DNA of 54,507 nucleotides from an uncultured Calothrix sp. (GTDB lineage: Bacteria; Cyanobacteriota; Cyanobacteriia; Cyanobacteriales; Nostocaceae). The notes beneath the pieces were generated by a model, which was not told the DNA's origin, made no database searches, and was given only the letters and a program-made list of their open reading frames with translations. Numbering within the stretch: the stretch's first letter is position 1; every line of letters starts with the position of its first letter. Location of the stretch: assembly GCA_937973965.1 (NCBI GenBank), contig CALJJQ010000058.1, forward strand, positions 1 through 54,507, given 5' to 3'. The position numbers and the translations under genes are program-made. Of the stretch, positions 25,352 through 34,015 are shown one piece after another.

Positions 25352-27295
25352 TTAATGAATCGCTTCTGTTATTCTTTGCATCGGAATCCAGACAGTAAAA
25401 ATGGAACCGATACCTTCCGTTGATTCGACCTCGATTCGTCCCCGATGTAGTTCCACTAATTGTTTGGTTAAAGCTAAACCTAAACCCGTACCTTCATAAC
25501 GACGACGGTAGGGAGTGTCCAATTGATGAAATTTTTCAAATAATCGCGGTAATTGGTTTTCTGGGATACCGATACCCGTATCTTCAACCTGGAAAATAGC
25601 TGTATTTTCTTCTACCCAAACTCGCAAAATCACGTTTCCACCTGCTGGTGTAAATTTAACTGCATTACTGAGTAGATTACCGATGATTTGTTGAATCCGG
25701 TGGGGGTCGGCGGTAAAATCGTCTTGGTGTTGATTGGTTTTGAGGTCGAGCTTCAGGTTTATTTGTTGATTTAGAGCTTTTGCTTCCATTGACTTGATGC
25801 TTGCTTGAGCTATCTGACTCAGGGAAAAATTAGTCACTTTGAGGACGGCTTTTCCGGCTTCAATTTGGGATAAATCCAAAATATCGTTAATCATTCCTAG
25901 CAAATGTTCACCGCTATCGTGGATTGTTTGTAAATAATCTCGTTGTCGTTGACTTAATTCTCCAAAGGACCATCTCAGCAAAGTTGAAGACATACCAATT
26001 ACGTAGGTTAACGGAGTTAACAATTCATGGCTAATGGTGGCAAGAAACTCATTCCGTACTCTCCCTGCTGCTTCTGCTGCCACTAAGGCATCGTGGAGTT
26101 CGCTGGTACGTTCGACTACCCGTTGTTCTAATAATAACTTTTCTTGGGTAAGCGATCGCATTAATTCGGCTTGATGGATCGCGATCGCTAATTGTTCGGC
26201 AATGGAGGTGAGTAAATTGGTTTCGTTTTCTTGCCATCTGCGGGTTTGGGTACATTGATGGGCAATTAATAATCCCCATAATTTATTTTCAAATACAATG
26301 GGGGCTACAAACTTAGCTCGAACTTGACAAGCCCGCATAAATTCTAGTAAACAACTTTCCAGGGGATAAGTTTGTTCCACATCTTCCACGGCTAGGGTAA
26401 AACCCTTTTGATATTTGAGCCAACACTCGTTAGTGGGTGTAAAACAAGTTTCTTCGCTGTAATTGAGTACGGAGGTAATGTCTGTGGAGGAGCGTACTTC
26501 ATAGACAATACATCCAGTTCCCCCGCTATAGTTACCATTGACTACCGGGGAATGATTGCTACTGTTAGGATATTCAAATTTATAAACAACAATTCGGTCT
26601 AGTTCGAGAAATTCCCTTACCCGTGCTACTGCCGTTTGCATAATTACAGGTAAGTCCAAGCTTTTACGGATTTGGGTGTTCACCTGATTTAATAACTTTT
26701 CCTGGGCAATTTGCTTTTGTAATGCAGTTTCCACATGAAGACATGCGGAATTATTGCGAGCGATGGTTGGTTCTAATTCAGACTGAAAATTACCTGGTTG
26801 TTGAACTTGCCAAGCTGGCAAAGTGAGAGAAAAATCCAATAAAAGCAGTGTAAACTTTTGTTGGAGAGTAATATCATTTGGAGATAAATCTTGACAATAG
26901 GGTTGTAATTCTTGGTAAGTTTGGAGATGTGGAGGAAAGAGGTTGACTAAACGAGAAACAAATTTGGCGATCGCATGGTGGTCAAAAGTCAGTTCCACAT
27001 CCAGCAATGTCGATTCAGTGAGTTGGAATTTTTGTTCGTGAACAGATTGGAGATTAGATGATAATGTAAGTTGACTTGGTTTGGCTTGCAACATGGCATT
27101 AAACCCATCACTCAACACCACCAAAAACTTCATCTGTAGCCAACTCAGATGGGGAATCCGCACAGTCAAAGCATCCGTTAGCACCATTGGTGGATTGTCC
27201 CTTGTTTGAGCCATCTGTTGTAGCAATTTACCAAGCTGTTGATAAAGACAGTTTGGTAGGGTTCGAGAAAAGCTCACATCAGGGGAACTAGCCAT
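25352..27295 (-). CDS. GAF-domain sensor histidine kinase
   Basis: The soluble 647-residue kinase has an unassigned N-terminal region (about 1-180), a GAF domain (about 205-375), a coiled-coil linker (380-410) and a transmitter. The transmitter has the H-box FLATISHELLTPL (phospho-acceptor His423), N-box IIGNLLSNAVKFTP, G1 VEDTGIGIPEN and G2 GTGLGLALTKQL, so it should autophosphorylate. The GAF domain resembles phytochrome/cyanobacteriochrome GAFs: RVREFLELDRIVVYKFE, ACQVRAKFVAPIV and LWGLLIAHQC. Cys315 (LESCLLEF) aligns with the usual bilin-binding Cys, but the following His of the canonical Cys-His pair is Leu. Light sensing is therefore possible but not shown. No receiver domain or adjacent regulator gene is present. 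It is divergent from cobN with 232 bp between them. Confidence 0.9.
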   Translation of the reverse strand: MASSPDVSFSRTLPNCLYQQLGKLLQQMAQTRDNPPMVLTDALTVRIPHLSWLQMKFLVVLSDGFNAMLQAKPSQLTLSSNLQSVHEQKFQLTESTLLDVELTFDHHAIAKFVSRLVNLFPPHLQTYQELQPYCQDLSPNDITLQQKFTLLLLDFSLTLPAWQVQQPGNFQSELEPTIARNNSACLHVETALQKQIAQEKLLNQVNTQIRKSLDLPVIMQTAVARVREFLELDRIVVYKFEYPNSSNHSPVVNGNYSGGTGCIVYEVRSSTDITSVLNYSEETCFTPTNECWLKYQKGFTLAVEDVEQTYPLESCLLEFMRACQVRAKFVAPIVFENKLWGLLIAHQCTQTRRWQENETNLLTSIAEQLAIAIHQAELMRSLTQEKLLLEQRVVERTSELHDALVAAEAAGRVRNEFLATISHELLTPLTYVIGMSSTLLRWSFGELSQRQRDYLQTIHDSGEHLLGMINDILDLSQIEAGKAVLKVTNFSLSQIAQASIKSMEAKALNQQINLKLDLKTNQHQDDFTADPHRIQQIIGNLLSNAVKFTPAGGNVILRVWVEENTAIFQVEDTGIGIPENQLPRLFEKFHQLDTPYRRRYEGTGLGLALTKQLVELHRGRIEVESTEGIGSIFTVWIPMQRITEAIH

Positions 27296-27527
27296 GTTCG
27301 GAAATTAGAAAAACTAGGAATTAGTTAAGTAGAGTGGGGGTGCAATAAATAGCATCAAAACTTGAAGACACTTCTGGAAAAACAGTTGACAACGGGATGC
27401 AATCCTGAGTCACCCGAAGGTTTCCTTGATTTAGTATTGTCGCAGACTAGTCCCTACGTATTGATGGATTTCTATCTGGCAACAATCTCGAATCTACCAC
27501 CTTTGAAACTATCAGTCATATATAATC

Positions 27528-30500
27528 ATGCATAGAACAAGTACCACATCGGTAGGATTAAATTCCCAATTTGCAAGCATTAACTTTATTGACCAAACCA
27601 CCGCACCGATTGTGTTACTGACGGCAGCTGATACAGATATTCAGACCCTAGCGGCAGCAATTTCCAGATTACCAAAAACCTTTCCGGCTTTGCGGGTCGC
27701 CAACATTTTGCAATTACAACAGCAAGTTACGATTGATCACTATGCTGAAGCAGTATTGGCACATGCAACAGTAATAATTCTACGCCTTATTGGTGGACGT
27801 TCCTATTGGTCCTATGGGGTTGAAGTAGTTCAGGAAATAGTTGCCAATCATCATACAACTTTAATTGTAATGCCAGGTGACGACGCACTGGATTTTAATT
27901 TAATTTCTCACTCTAATTTACCCCCAAAAACTGTCCAGCAAATCTGGCGTTATTTTAACGAAGGTGGAATCGAGAATTTTGTTAACGGTTTGAAATTTAT
28001 CACTGATACCTGTTTCCATACTTCCTACCAACCTCCCCCACCCCAAGTTGTTCCCCGTGTTGGTCGGTATTTGTGGGAAAATTGGGAAGGGGACGGGAGA
28101 CAGGAGAATATTGATTTCAGCCCTTTTTCCTATCCACCCCAAAAAGCTGCTATTCTGTTTTACCGTGCCCATTACCTAGCGGGAAATACCCAAGCAATTG
28201 ATGCTTTATGTGGGGCATTAATTCACCATAATTTAATTCCTGTCCCGGTGTTTATCTCCTCTCTGCGGGAACCAGATGTCCAGGGGGAGTTACTACGGAT
28301 ATTGGCAGAGGAAGGAAACACTCGCCCTAGTATTATCCTCAATACTACCAGTTTTTCCCTGGCTCGTATTGATAGTGACAGTCCCCAACTGGATTTATGG
28401 CAACAACTTGATGTCCCCGTGTTTCAAGTTATTCTCAGTGGAGCTTTCCGCGAAACCTGGGAACTTAGTAATCAGGGACTTACACCTCGCGATATGGCCA
28501 TGAATGTGGCATTACCAGAAGTCGATGGTAGAATCATTACCCGCGCTATCTCCTTCAAAGCCCTACAAACCCGTCATCCTGACCTGGAAACCGATGTGGT
28601 CGTCTACGAACCCATCCCCGACCGGATTGACTTTGTGGCTCAATTAGCTGCCAATTGGGTGAAACTGCGACAAAAGTCCCCACAAAAACGCCGTCTCGCT
28701 CTCATTTTAGCCAATTATCCCAGTCGAGATGGTCGGGTTGCTAATGGAGTTGGTTTAGATACTCCCCAAAGTTGCGTGGAAATCCTTCAAGCTTTGCAAA
28801 AAGAAGGTTACAGTCTGGATGATATCCCCAGTAATGGTGACGAATTAATCACCCTGCTGACATCAACAATTACCAATGACCCAGAAAGTCAAGAATTGAG
28901 TCCCATCCTTCAATCCCTTCCACGTCAGGATTACTTAACATTTTACCATTCTCTCCCTGCGCCCATTCAAACCGCCATTAATCAACGGTGGGGAACACCA
29001 GACACCCAACCTTCCGTCATATCTATATCGGGTATCCAACTGGGAAATATTTTTATTGGTATCCAACCACCACGGGGATACGACCTTGATCCCAGCTTAA
29101 ACTTCCATGACCCAGACTTGGTGCCAAATCACAGTTATCTAGCCTTTTATTACTGGATACGGGAATTTTTCGGAGCGGATGTGGTGGTGCAGATTGGCAA
29201 ACATGGCAACTTAGAATGGCTACCGGGTAAAAGTATTGCCCTGTCCCAGCAATGCTATCCCGAAATTGCCCTGGGAGCATTACCCCTTTTATACCCCTTC
29301 ATCGTTAACGACCCTGGGGAAGGTTCCCAAGCCAAACGTCGTTCTCAAGCCGTAATTATCGACCATCTTACCCCACCCCTCACCCGTGCCGAATTATATG
29401 GCAACCTCCACGACATCGAAAATCTGATTGACGAATATTACGAAGCGACCACCCTCGACCCGAAACGTTTACCCTTAATTATCGAGCGGTTACGGGAATT
29501 AATCAATCAAGAAAACCTCCATCTCGACCTTAACCTCAAACCCATCCCTAGCAACCCAGACCAGGAATTACCCATCAACCAGATTGATGCTTACCTCTGC
29601 GACCTCAAGGAAGCCCAAATACGGGATGGATTACACATCTTAGGTAAATGTCCTAGCCAAGAACAACTACGGGATTTAATCATCGCGATCGCCCGCCATC
29701 CCAACCGCTATCAAATCGGCTTAACCCGCGCCATTTCCCAATCTTGGCAACTCGATTTAGACCCCCTCAGTGACAACTTTGCTACCCCCCTCACCCCCAC
29801 CCAAATCCAAATTCTCGTCACTAAATCCACCCAACCCTGTCGCTTAGTTGGTGATGCAGTCGCAGTTTTAGAGGAATACGCTTGTGAACTGGTGGGAGAA
29901 TTTTTGGAAAGGATACAGAAGACAGAATACAGAATACAGGATACAGCAGATAATAGCCCCCCGTCGGGTCATCCCGACCTCCGCTCCTCCCTGGAATGGA
30001 TCGAAACCAAACTCATTCCGGCTTTAACCCAAACAGACCGGGAAATTACCAATTTGCTCCACGGACTTGATGGTGGTTATATTCCTAGTGGGGCTTCCGG
30101 TGCGCCGACGCGAGGTAGACCGGAAGTTCTACCTACAGGCAACAATTTTTACTCTGTAGATACCCGCTCTCTGCCGACGGAATCGGCTTGGGATGTTGGT
30201 AGAAAAGCAGCCGAGACTTTAATTGAGTGCTATACTCAGGAATATGGAGAGTATCCAAAAACACTGGGGATTTCCCTATGGGGAACTGCTACCATGCGGA
30301 CAGGGGGCGATGATATAGCCCAAGCCCTGGCTTTGTTAGGGGTGCGTCCTGTTTGGGATGGGGTCGCACGAAGGGTTGTGGATTTGGAAATTTTGCCGAT
30401 TTCGGTGTTAGGTCGTCCCCGTGTAGATGTGACGTTACGGATTTCGGGTTTTTTCCGTGATGCCTTTGGAAATTTGATTGATTTATTTGCCCAAGCTGTA

Positions 30501-31352
30501 GCTGCTGTAGCGGAATTAGAAGAATCGGAAGAGGAAAATCCTCTAGCGGCAAATGTGAAGATTGATATGCAAGCCGAAATTCAGCAGGGCTTAACCCCAA
30601 CCCAAGCCAAAACGCGATCGCAATTTCGAATTTTTGGTTCTAAGCCGGGTGCTTATGGGTCTGGTTTACAAGGATTAATTGAAGCTCAGGCTTGGGAGGA
30701 TGACGCAGATTTGGCCCGCGCCTATATTAATGGCAGTGCCTATGCCTATGGATCTCATGGGGAACCCCTCTATGCACCGTCCCTATTGAAGACCAGGTTA
30801 TCGCAAATGCAGATTGTCCTGCAAAATCAAGATAACCGGGAACATGATCTACTGGACTCGGATGATTACTATCAATTTCAAGGAGGCTTAACCGCAGCCG
30901 TGCGATCGCTGAAAGGGGAAAATCCCACGGTTTATTTTGGTGATAATTCCCAACCGTCCAACCCGAGAATACGTCATTTACGGACAGAAATCGCTAGGGT
31001 TTACCGTTCCCGCGTCGTTAACCCCAAATGGATTGCCGGTGTGATGCGACATGGATACAAAGGTGCATTTGAACTCACAGCTACGGTAGACTATTTATTC
31101 GCCTACGACGCAACTGCCCAATGTGTCGAAGACCACATGTACACCGGAGTCGCCCAAGCATACCTATTTGACCCGTCTGTATGCGAGTTTATTCAACAAA
31201 AAAACCCCTGGGCACTCCGTGATATTGCTGAGAGATTACTTGAAGCATATCAACGCAATTTATGGCAGGATGTAAGTATACAAACCATCGATAGGTTACG
31301 CAATTTAGTTCATCAAGCCGAAGCCTCCATTGAAAACAAACAAGTGGTGTAG
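27528..31352 (+). CDS. cobN: Cobaltochelatase subunit CobN
   Basis: CobN is the large subunit that inserts cobalt into hydrogenobyrinic acid a,c-diamide in the cobalamin pathway. The 1274-residue protein has the CobN/magnesium-chelatase H core: ALILANYPSRDGRVANGVGL, GNIFIGIQPPRGYDLDPSLN, QIGKHGNLEWLPGKSIALS, and near the C-terminus GGDDIAQALALLGVRPVWD and SVLGRPRVDVTLRISGFFRD. The CobN-type region SGASGAPTRGRPEVLPTGNNFYSVD separates it from ChlH. Cyanobacteria generally lack CobS/CobT, so the ATPase partner may be ChlI/ChlD-like; none is in this window. At residues about 796-807 five ATACAGA-type heptamers are read in frame, within an extra variable stretch to about residue 822. The start is ATG at 27528. 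The peptidoglycan-binding gene follows after 21 bp. Confidence 0.95.
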   Translation: MHRTSTTSVGLNSQFASINFIDQTTAPIVLLTAADTDIQTLAAAISRLPKTFPALRVANILQLQQQVTIDHYAEAVLAHATVIILRLIGGRSYWSYGVEVVQEIVANHHTTLIVMPGDDALDFNLISHSNLPPKTVQQIWRYFNEGGIENFVNGLKFITDTCFHTSYQPPPPQVVPRVGRYLWENWEGDGRQENIDFSPFSYPPQKAAILFYRAHYLAGNTQAIDALCGALIHHNLIPVPVFISSLREPDVQGELLRILAEEGNTRPSIILNTTSFSLARIDSDSPQLDLWQQLDVPVFQVILSGAFRETWELSNQGLTPRDMAMNVALPEVDGRIITRAISFKALQTRHPDLETDVVVYEPIPDRIDFVAQLAANWVKLRQKSPQKRRLALILANYPSRDGRVANGVGLDTPQSCVEILQALQKEGYSLDDIPSNGDELITLLTSTITNDPESQELSPILQSLPRQDYLTFYHSLPAPIQTAINQRWGTPDTQPSVISISGIQLGNIFIGIQPPRGYDLDPSLNFHDPDLVPNHSYLAFYYWIREFFGADVVVQIGKHGNLEWLPGKSIALSQQCYPEIALGALPLLYPFIVNDPGEGSQAKRRSQAVIIDHLTPPLTRAELYGNLHDIENLIDEYYEATTLDPKRLPLIIERLRELINQENLHLDLNLKPIPSNPDQELPINQIDAYLCDLKEAQIRDGLHILGKCPSQEQLRDLIIAIARHPNRYQIGLTRAISQSWQLDLDPLSDNFATPLTPTQIQILVTKSTQPCRLVGDAVAVLEEYACELVGEFLERIQKTEYRIQDTADNSPPSGHPDLRSSLEWIETKLIPALTQTDREITNLLHGLDGGYIPSGASGAPTRGRPEVLPTGNNFYSVDTRSLPTESAWDVGRKAAETLIECYTQEYGEYPKTLGISLWGTATMRTGGDDIAQALALLGVRPVWDGVARRVVDLEILPISVLGRPRVDVTLRISGFFRDAFGNLIDLFAQAVAAVAELEESEEENPLAANVKIDMQAEIQQGLTPTQAKTRSQFRIFGSKPGAYGSGLQGLIEAQAWEDDADLARAYINGSAYAYGSHGEPLYAPSLLKTRLSQMQIVLQNQDNREHDLLDSDDYYQFQGGLTAAVRSLKGENPTVYFGDNSQPSNPRIRHLRTEIARVYRSRVVNPKWIAGVMRHGYKGAFELTATVDYLFAYDATAQCVEDHMYTGVAQAYLFDPSVCEFIQQKNPWALRDIAERLLEAYQRNLWQDVSIQTIDRLRNLVHQAEASIENKQVV
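29913..29947 (+). repeat. Heptamer array ATACAGA inside cobN
   Basis: Five consecutive 7-bp units with small changes are translated as part of CobN (35 bp). The same heptamer occurs outside genes at 47983-47996 and 50532-50566. A GTCGGGTCATCCCGAC inverted repeat follows at about 29962-29980, still in the coding sequence. Confidence 0.9.
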
Positions 31353-31373
31353 GAACAATTTAGGAACAGCCCT

Positions 31374-32525
31374 ATGGAAAACTTCGCATATTCACACTTT
31401 GCTTGCGACTCACAAGACCCCAAATTCGATGATTCGCTCCTCTTGAACCTTAGTTTGAACCCGGATTTCAGCCTCGATTTACACAAGCTCTCCAGTCGAG
31501 CATGGCAACACCTATTGCCCCTTGCCTTGGTTTTAGCGATTATGACCAGCTACGGTAGCGCCCTAGCCCTGGAAAAAGGTGATCGCGGTCCATCAGTCCG
31601 TCGTCTCCAGGAACAATTGCGCAATGCTGGCTTCTATCAAGCACCTATCACCCAAGTATATGATACCCGCACTGAAGTTGCCGTCCGTAAATTCCAGCAA
31701 GCTGCGGGATTAGAACAAAACGGTATTGCCGGAAATACTACCCTCGAAAAACTCAATAATTGGCGCGCACCTAAAGCCTCCACACCGAACCGTAAAAACG
31801 TGGTTGTACCCACCACAACGGTGAAACCACCCGCTAAACCCACAGCTACCCCCGCAGCAACAGCCTCTAGACCAGCCGCCAATAACTACGGATTCCTGCG
31901 TCGGGGAGATGAAGGGGAAGCCGTTAGGGTATTACAGGAACGGTTACGAGTTGCGGGATTTTACTACGGTAATTCTACGGGTATTTTTGGTCCGATCACC
32001 GAAGAAGCTGTGAAAAACTTCCAAAAAGCCTATAACCTTCAACCAGATGGTATCGTCGGTCCAATGACCCAGAGAGTCTTACCACCCGTGGGAGTCGGTG
32101 GACCCCAGGAAACTCCCCCACCTCGCACCCGCAACCGTGATGTATTGCAATTAGGCGATCGCGGTGAAGCTGTCAGGGTATTACAAGCCCAATTAATTGA
32201 AGCTGGATACCTCCAAGGTAAACCCAATGGACACTTCGGTCCCTACACAGCCGATGCGGTTCGTCGTTTCCAATCTGCTAATTACCTCGCAGCAACAGGT
32301 ATTGCTGGTCCTACCACCCGTGCTAAGTTATATAATCTTGTCAATAGTAATGCTCCCAAACAAGGAGAATTTAGCGTTTTAGAAGTTCAACGCCGTCTAC
32401 GCGAACGCGGATTCTATAAGGGTTCCCTGAATGGAGTTATGAACGAAGAAACCCGCAAAGCCATTCGCCAGGCTCAGGAATTTTACGGAATTAGCCTCAG
32501 TGATGTACGTACCGGAAATTTCTAA
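31374..32525 (+). CDS. Peptidoglycan-binding (PG_binding_1 repeat) exported protein
   Basis: The 383-residue envelope protein has an unusually long N-terminal tail (about 40 residues), a hydrophobic segment (HLLPLALVLAIMTSYGSALA, about 45-64) that serves as signal or anchor, then repeated peptidoglycan-binding domains: about 66-128 (LEKGDRGPSVRRLQEQLRNAGF), 174-236, 254-320 and a shorter fourth at about 328-375. Each shows the GDRG-x-VRxLQ-xL helix and the GIxGPxT turn. Pro/Ala/Thr linkers separate them. No catalytic domain is present, so it probably anchors to the wall. It begins 21 bp after cobN and may be cotranscribed with it. It points towards furA, as the cell-wall gene alr1690 does in Anabaena sp. 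PCC 7120, where read-through gives an antisense RNA against furA. Confidence 0.88.
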   Translation: MENFAYSHFACDSQDPKFDDSLLLNLSLNPDFSLDLHKLSSRAWQHLLPLALVLAIMTSYGSALALEKGDRGPSVRRLQEQLRNAGFYQAPITQVYDTRTEVAVRKFQQAAGLEQNGIAGNTTLEKLNNWRAPKASTPNRKNVVVPTTTVKPPAKPTATPAATASRPAANNYGFLRRGDEGEAVRVLQERLRVAGFYYGNSTGIFGPITEEAVKNFQKAYNLQPDGIVGPMTQRVLPPVGVGGPQETPPPRTRNRDVLQLGDRGEAVRVLQAQLIEAGYLQGKPNGHFGPYTADAVRRFQSANYLAATGIAGPTTRAKLYNLVNSNAPKQGEFSVLEVQRRLRERGFYKGSLNGVMNEETRKAIRQAQEFYGISLSDVRTGNF

Positions 32526-32605
32526 AAAATCAAAAATAATTGGGGCTTGCTGAGTAACATTATAAGTCTTACCAGACAAGGGTTTTCAGCTTTGTTCTCG
32601 AAAAC

Positions 32606-32649
32606 AAGTGCAAGGTAATAGCATCTAGACGCTCAAAAAGCTTGCACTT
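32606..32649 (+). terminator. Candidate hairpin terminator after the peptidoglycan-binding gene
   Basis: AAGTGCAAG (32606-32614) pairs perfectly with CTTGCACTT (32641-32649) across a 26-base loop and is followed by TTTGTG. It lies about 80 bp after the stop. The long loop and weak T-tract make efficient termination doubtful, which matters for read-through into furA. Confidence 0.4.
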
Positions 32650-32740
32650 TTGTGTCAAATTTCTGGGTAAATCTAAAAATCGAATGGTAAACCGACGATT
32701 TTTCCAGCTGTTTAGCCTTTATATTCTTTCTGTATCCTTT

Positions 32741-32780
32741 TTCAGCAAACCCTAATTAGTTTCAGCAAACCCTAATTAGG
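32741..32780 (+). repeat. 20-bp tandem direct repeat
   Basis: TTCAGCAAACCCTAATTAG plus one variable base occurs twice head to tail (32741-32760, 32761-32780). A similar AGCAAGCCCTAATTA occurs near 17720. Confidence 0.85.
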
Positions 32781-32923
32781 AGTTGCAGAAAAAGTATTAT
32801 TGCTAAAAACTCTTCTCTAGAAGTCGAATTTTTTTGCCAGGCTATCTTGTTAAATCAAGATTTTTCTCAAAAACTCGACTTCTTACCGATGGATTTGAAT
32901 GCCCGATACTCGGTCTCGTATCA

Positions 32924-33150
32924 ACGTGAGTTCGATGAACCACAAATTCTGAAACTCTTGTCCAGCAATATTCGTGTCCAATAACAGTTTTTAAAAACCT
33001 CCCGGTCTACTGAGAATAAAACCAGTAAACTGGGAATCGGCAGTTATTGACTTTGTTCTCAACGTTTACCGAAAGCCGACCTTGAACCTGAACTGACAAA
33101 ATCTTTGATTCACAAAGATTATAGAGCTTAAGATTCCGTCGAACTCACGT
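32924..33150. repeat. MITE-like unit bounded by ACGTGAGTTCGA inverted repeats
   Basis: The left end ACGTGAGTTCGATGAA and the right end TCCGTCGAACTCACGT are inverse copies with two mismatches, enclosing about 227 bp without coding capacity. One end also occurs at about 8640-8656. It is located in the furA 3' spacer. Confidence 0.7.
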
Positions 33151-33227
33151 AATGTTACCAATATGCTTGTACTTTTTGGCGGCAATAACTCCTCAAAGGT
33201 GCAAGATTTCAGTTCCCCAGTCTGCCA

Positions 33228-33686
33228 TTAAACAGGCATTAAGGAGCGTTGACACTTCGGACAAATCGCATGGATTGTCATCTGACAATCCAATAGATGA
33301 TAACCCTCTTTTTGGGCCACTTTTGCACCAGCTTTTAAAACCACATCGTTTTTAAATTCAATCGTCGCATTACAACGAACACAAATCAAATGGTGGTGAT
33401 GGTGCGGATGGGGTTGGTTAATTTCATAATGCTTATGACCTTCCCCTAATTCCAGCTCTCGCAAAATCCCCATTCTTGCCATGAGCTTCAGAGTCCGGTA
33501 AATCGTCGATAAACTAATCGATTCTCCCTCCTCCACTAGCCTTGCATGTAAATCCTCCGCACTCAGGTGTTCCCCTTGAGGAAGGTTTTGAAAGATGTGC
33601 AATATCGTCTCTCTCTGGGGAGTTAAACGCCAGCCACGCTCATTAAGCTCCGCCTTAAGGGAAGAAGCTGAATAGACAGAAGACAT
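33228..33686 (-). CDS. furA: Ferric uptake regulator FurA
   Basis: This is a Fe2+-dependent (and in cyanobacteria haem- and redox-responsive) repressor of iron uptake and many other genes. The 152-residue protein has the winged-helix DNA-binding half (SLKAELNERGWRLTPQRETILH, SLSTIYRTLKLMARMGILREL) and the dimerisation/metal half with an HPHHHHHLICVRC metal site. The two CxxC motifs (CVRC, CPKC) and a lone Cys in LLDCQ match the five-cysteine pattern I recall for Anabaena FurA and separate it from Zur/PerR paralogues. The start is ATG at 33686; the frame reaches a TTG at 33704. Upstream AT-rich TGAGAATATT sequences could be autoregulatory boxes. Order relative to sigC and the cell-wall gene agrees with Anabaena. 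Confidence 0.9.
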   Translation of the reverse strand: MSSVYSASSLKAELNERGWRLTPQRETILHIFQNLPQGEHLSAEDLHARLVEEGESISLSTIYRTLKLMARMGILRELELGEGHKHYEINQPHPHHHHHLICVRCNATIEFKNDVVLKAGAKVAQKEGYHLLDCQMTIHAICPKCQRSLMPV

Positions 33687-33713
33687 AGTAATACTTCTCA
33701 ACAACGGCTGTCA

Positions 33714-33779
33714 GCTGAGAATATAACAAATATTTGTCCCTATTTGCAACAATCGTAACTTATTGAGAATATTTCTAGG
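33714..33779 (-). promoter_or_regulatory. Candidate Fur boxes upstream of furA
   Basis: Two AT-rich segments, around 33715-33732 (CTGAGAATATAACAAAT) and 33761-33778 (TATTGAGAATATTTCTAG), resemble the degenerate iron boxes of cyanobacterial furA promoters. FurA autoregulation is established in Anabaena; the assignment here rests only on resemblance. Confidence 0.35.
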
Positions 33780-33968
33780 AACTATCCAAATTGTCATCAA
33801 ATAATGACTAGTTTCAGATTCTGTATCCGTATAGACTGCTGGAAATGGGTAAATGTCTTTACAAAAATCTACATCCTAGTAGATGCAAAATACTTGCTAC
33901 AAACCGAAGTTTGTGGTTAAGCTAGTAATACCTCAAATTCAAACAAAGTCTTGAATATCAAGAAATTT

Positions 33969-33996
33969 CTCGCGATTAGGATTTGCTAATCGCGAG
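33969..33996 (-). terminator. Hairpin at the 3' end of sigC
   Basis: An 11-base arm CTCGCGATTAG (33969-33979) pairs perfectly with CTAATCGCGAG (33986-33996) around a 6-base loop. It lies 20 bp past the sigC stop, and on the minus strand AAATTTCTT follows. The position and perfect stem fit an intrinsic terminator, though the U-run is broken. Confidence 0.65.
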
Positions 33997-34015
33997 TTTC
34001 AATGATAAGCATTAA

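Larger units (their letters stand above)
32526..33227. other. Tail-to-tail spacer between the peptidoglycan-binding gene and furA
   Basis: It contains a hairpin (32606-32649), a 20-bp exact-type tandem repeat (32741-32780) and an inverted-repeat-bounded unit of about 227 bp (32924-33150) that ends about 80 bp before the furA stop. No gene is seen. An RNA starting upstream and crossing it would be antisense to furA. Confidence 0.65.

Noticed and set aside
27296-27527. Possible cobalamin riboswitch before cobN
   Set aside because: I looked for the B12-box and the conserved GCCACTG-type element and found neither.
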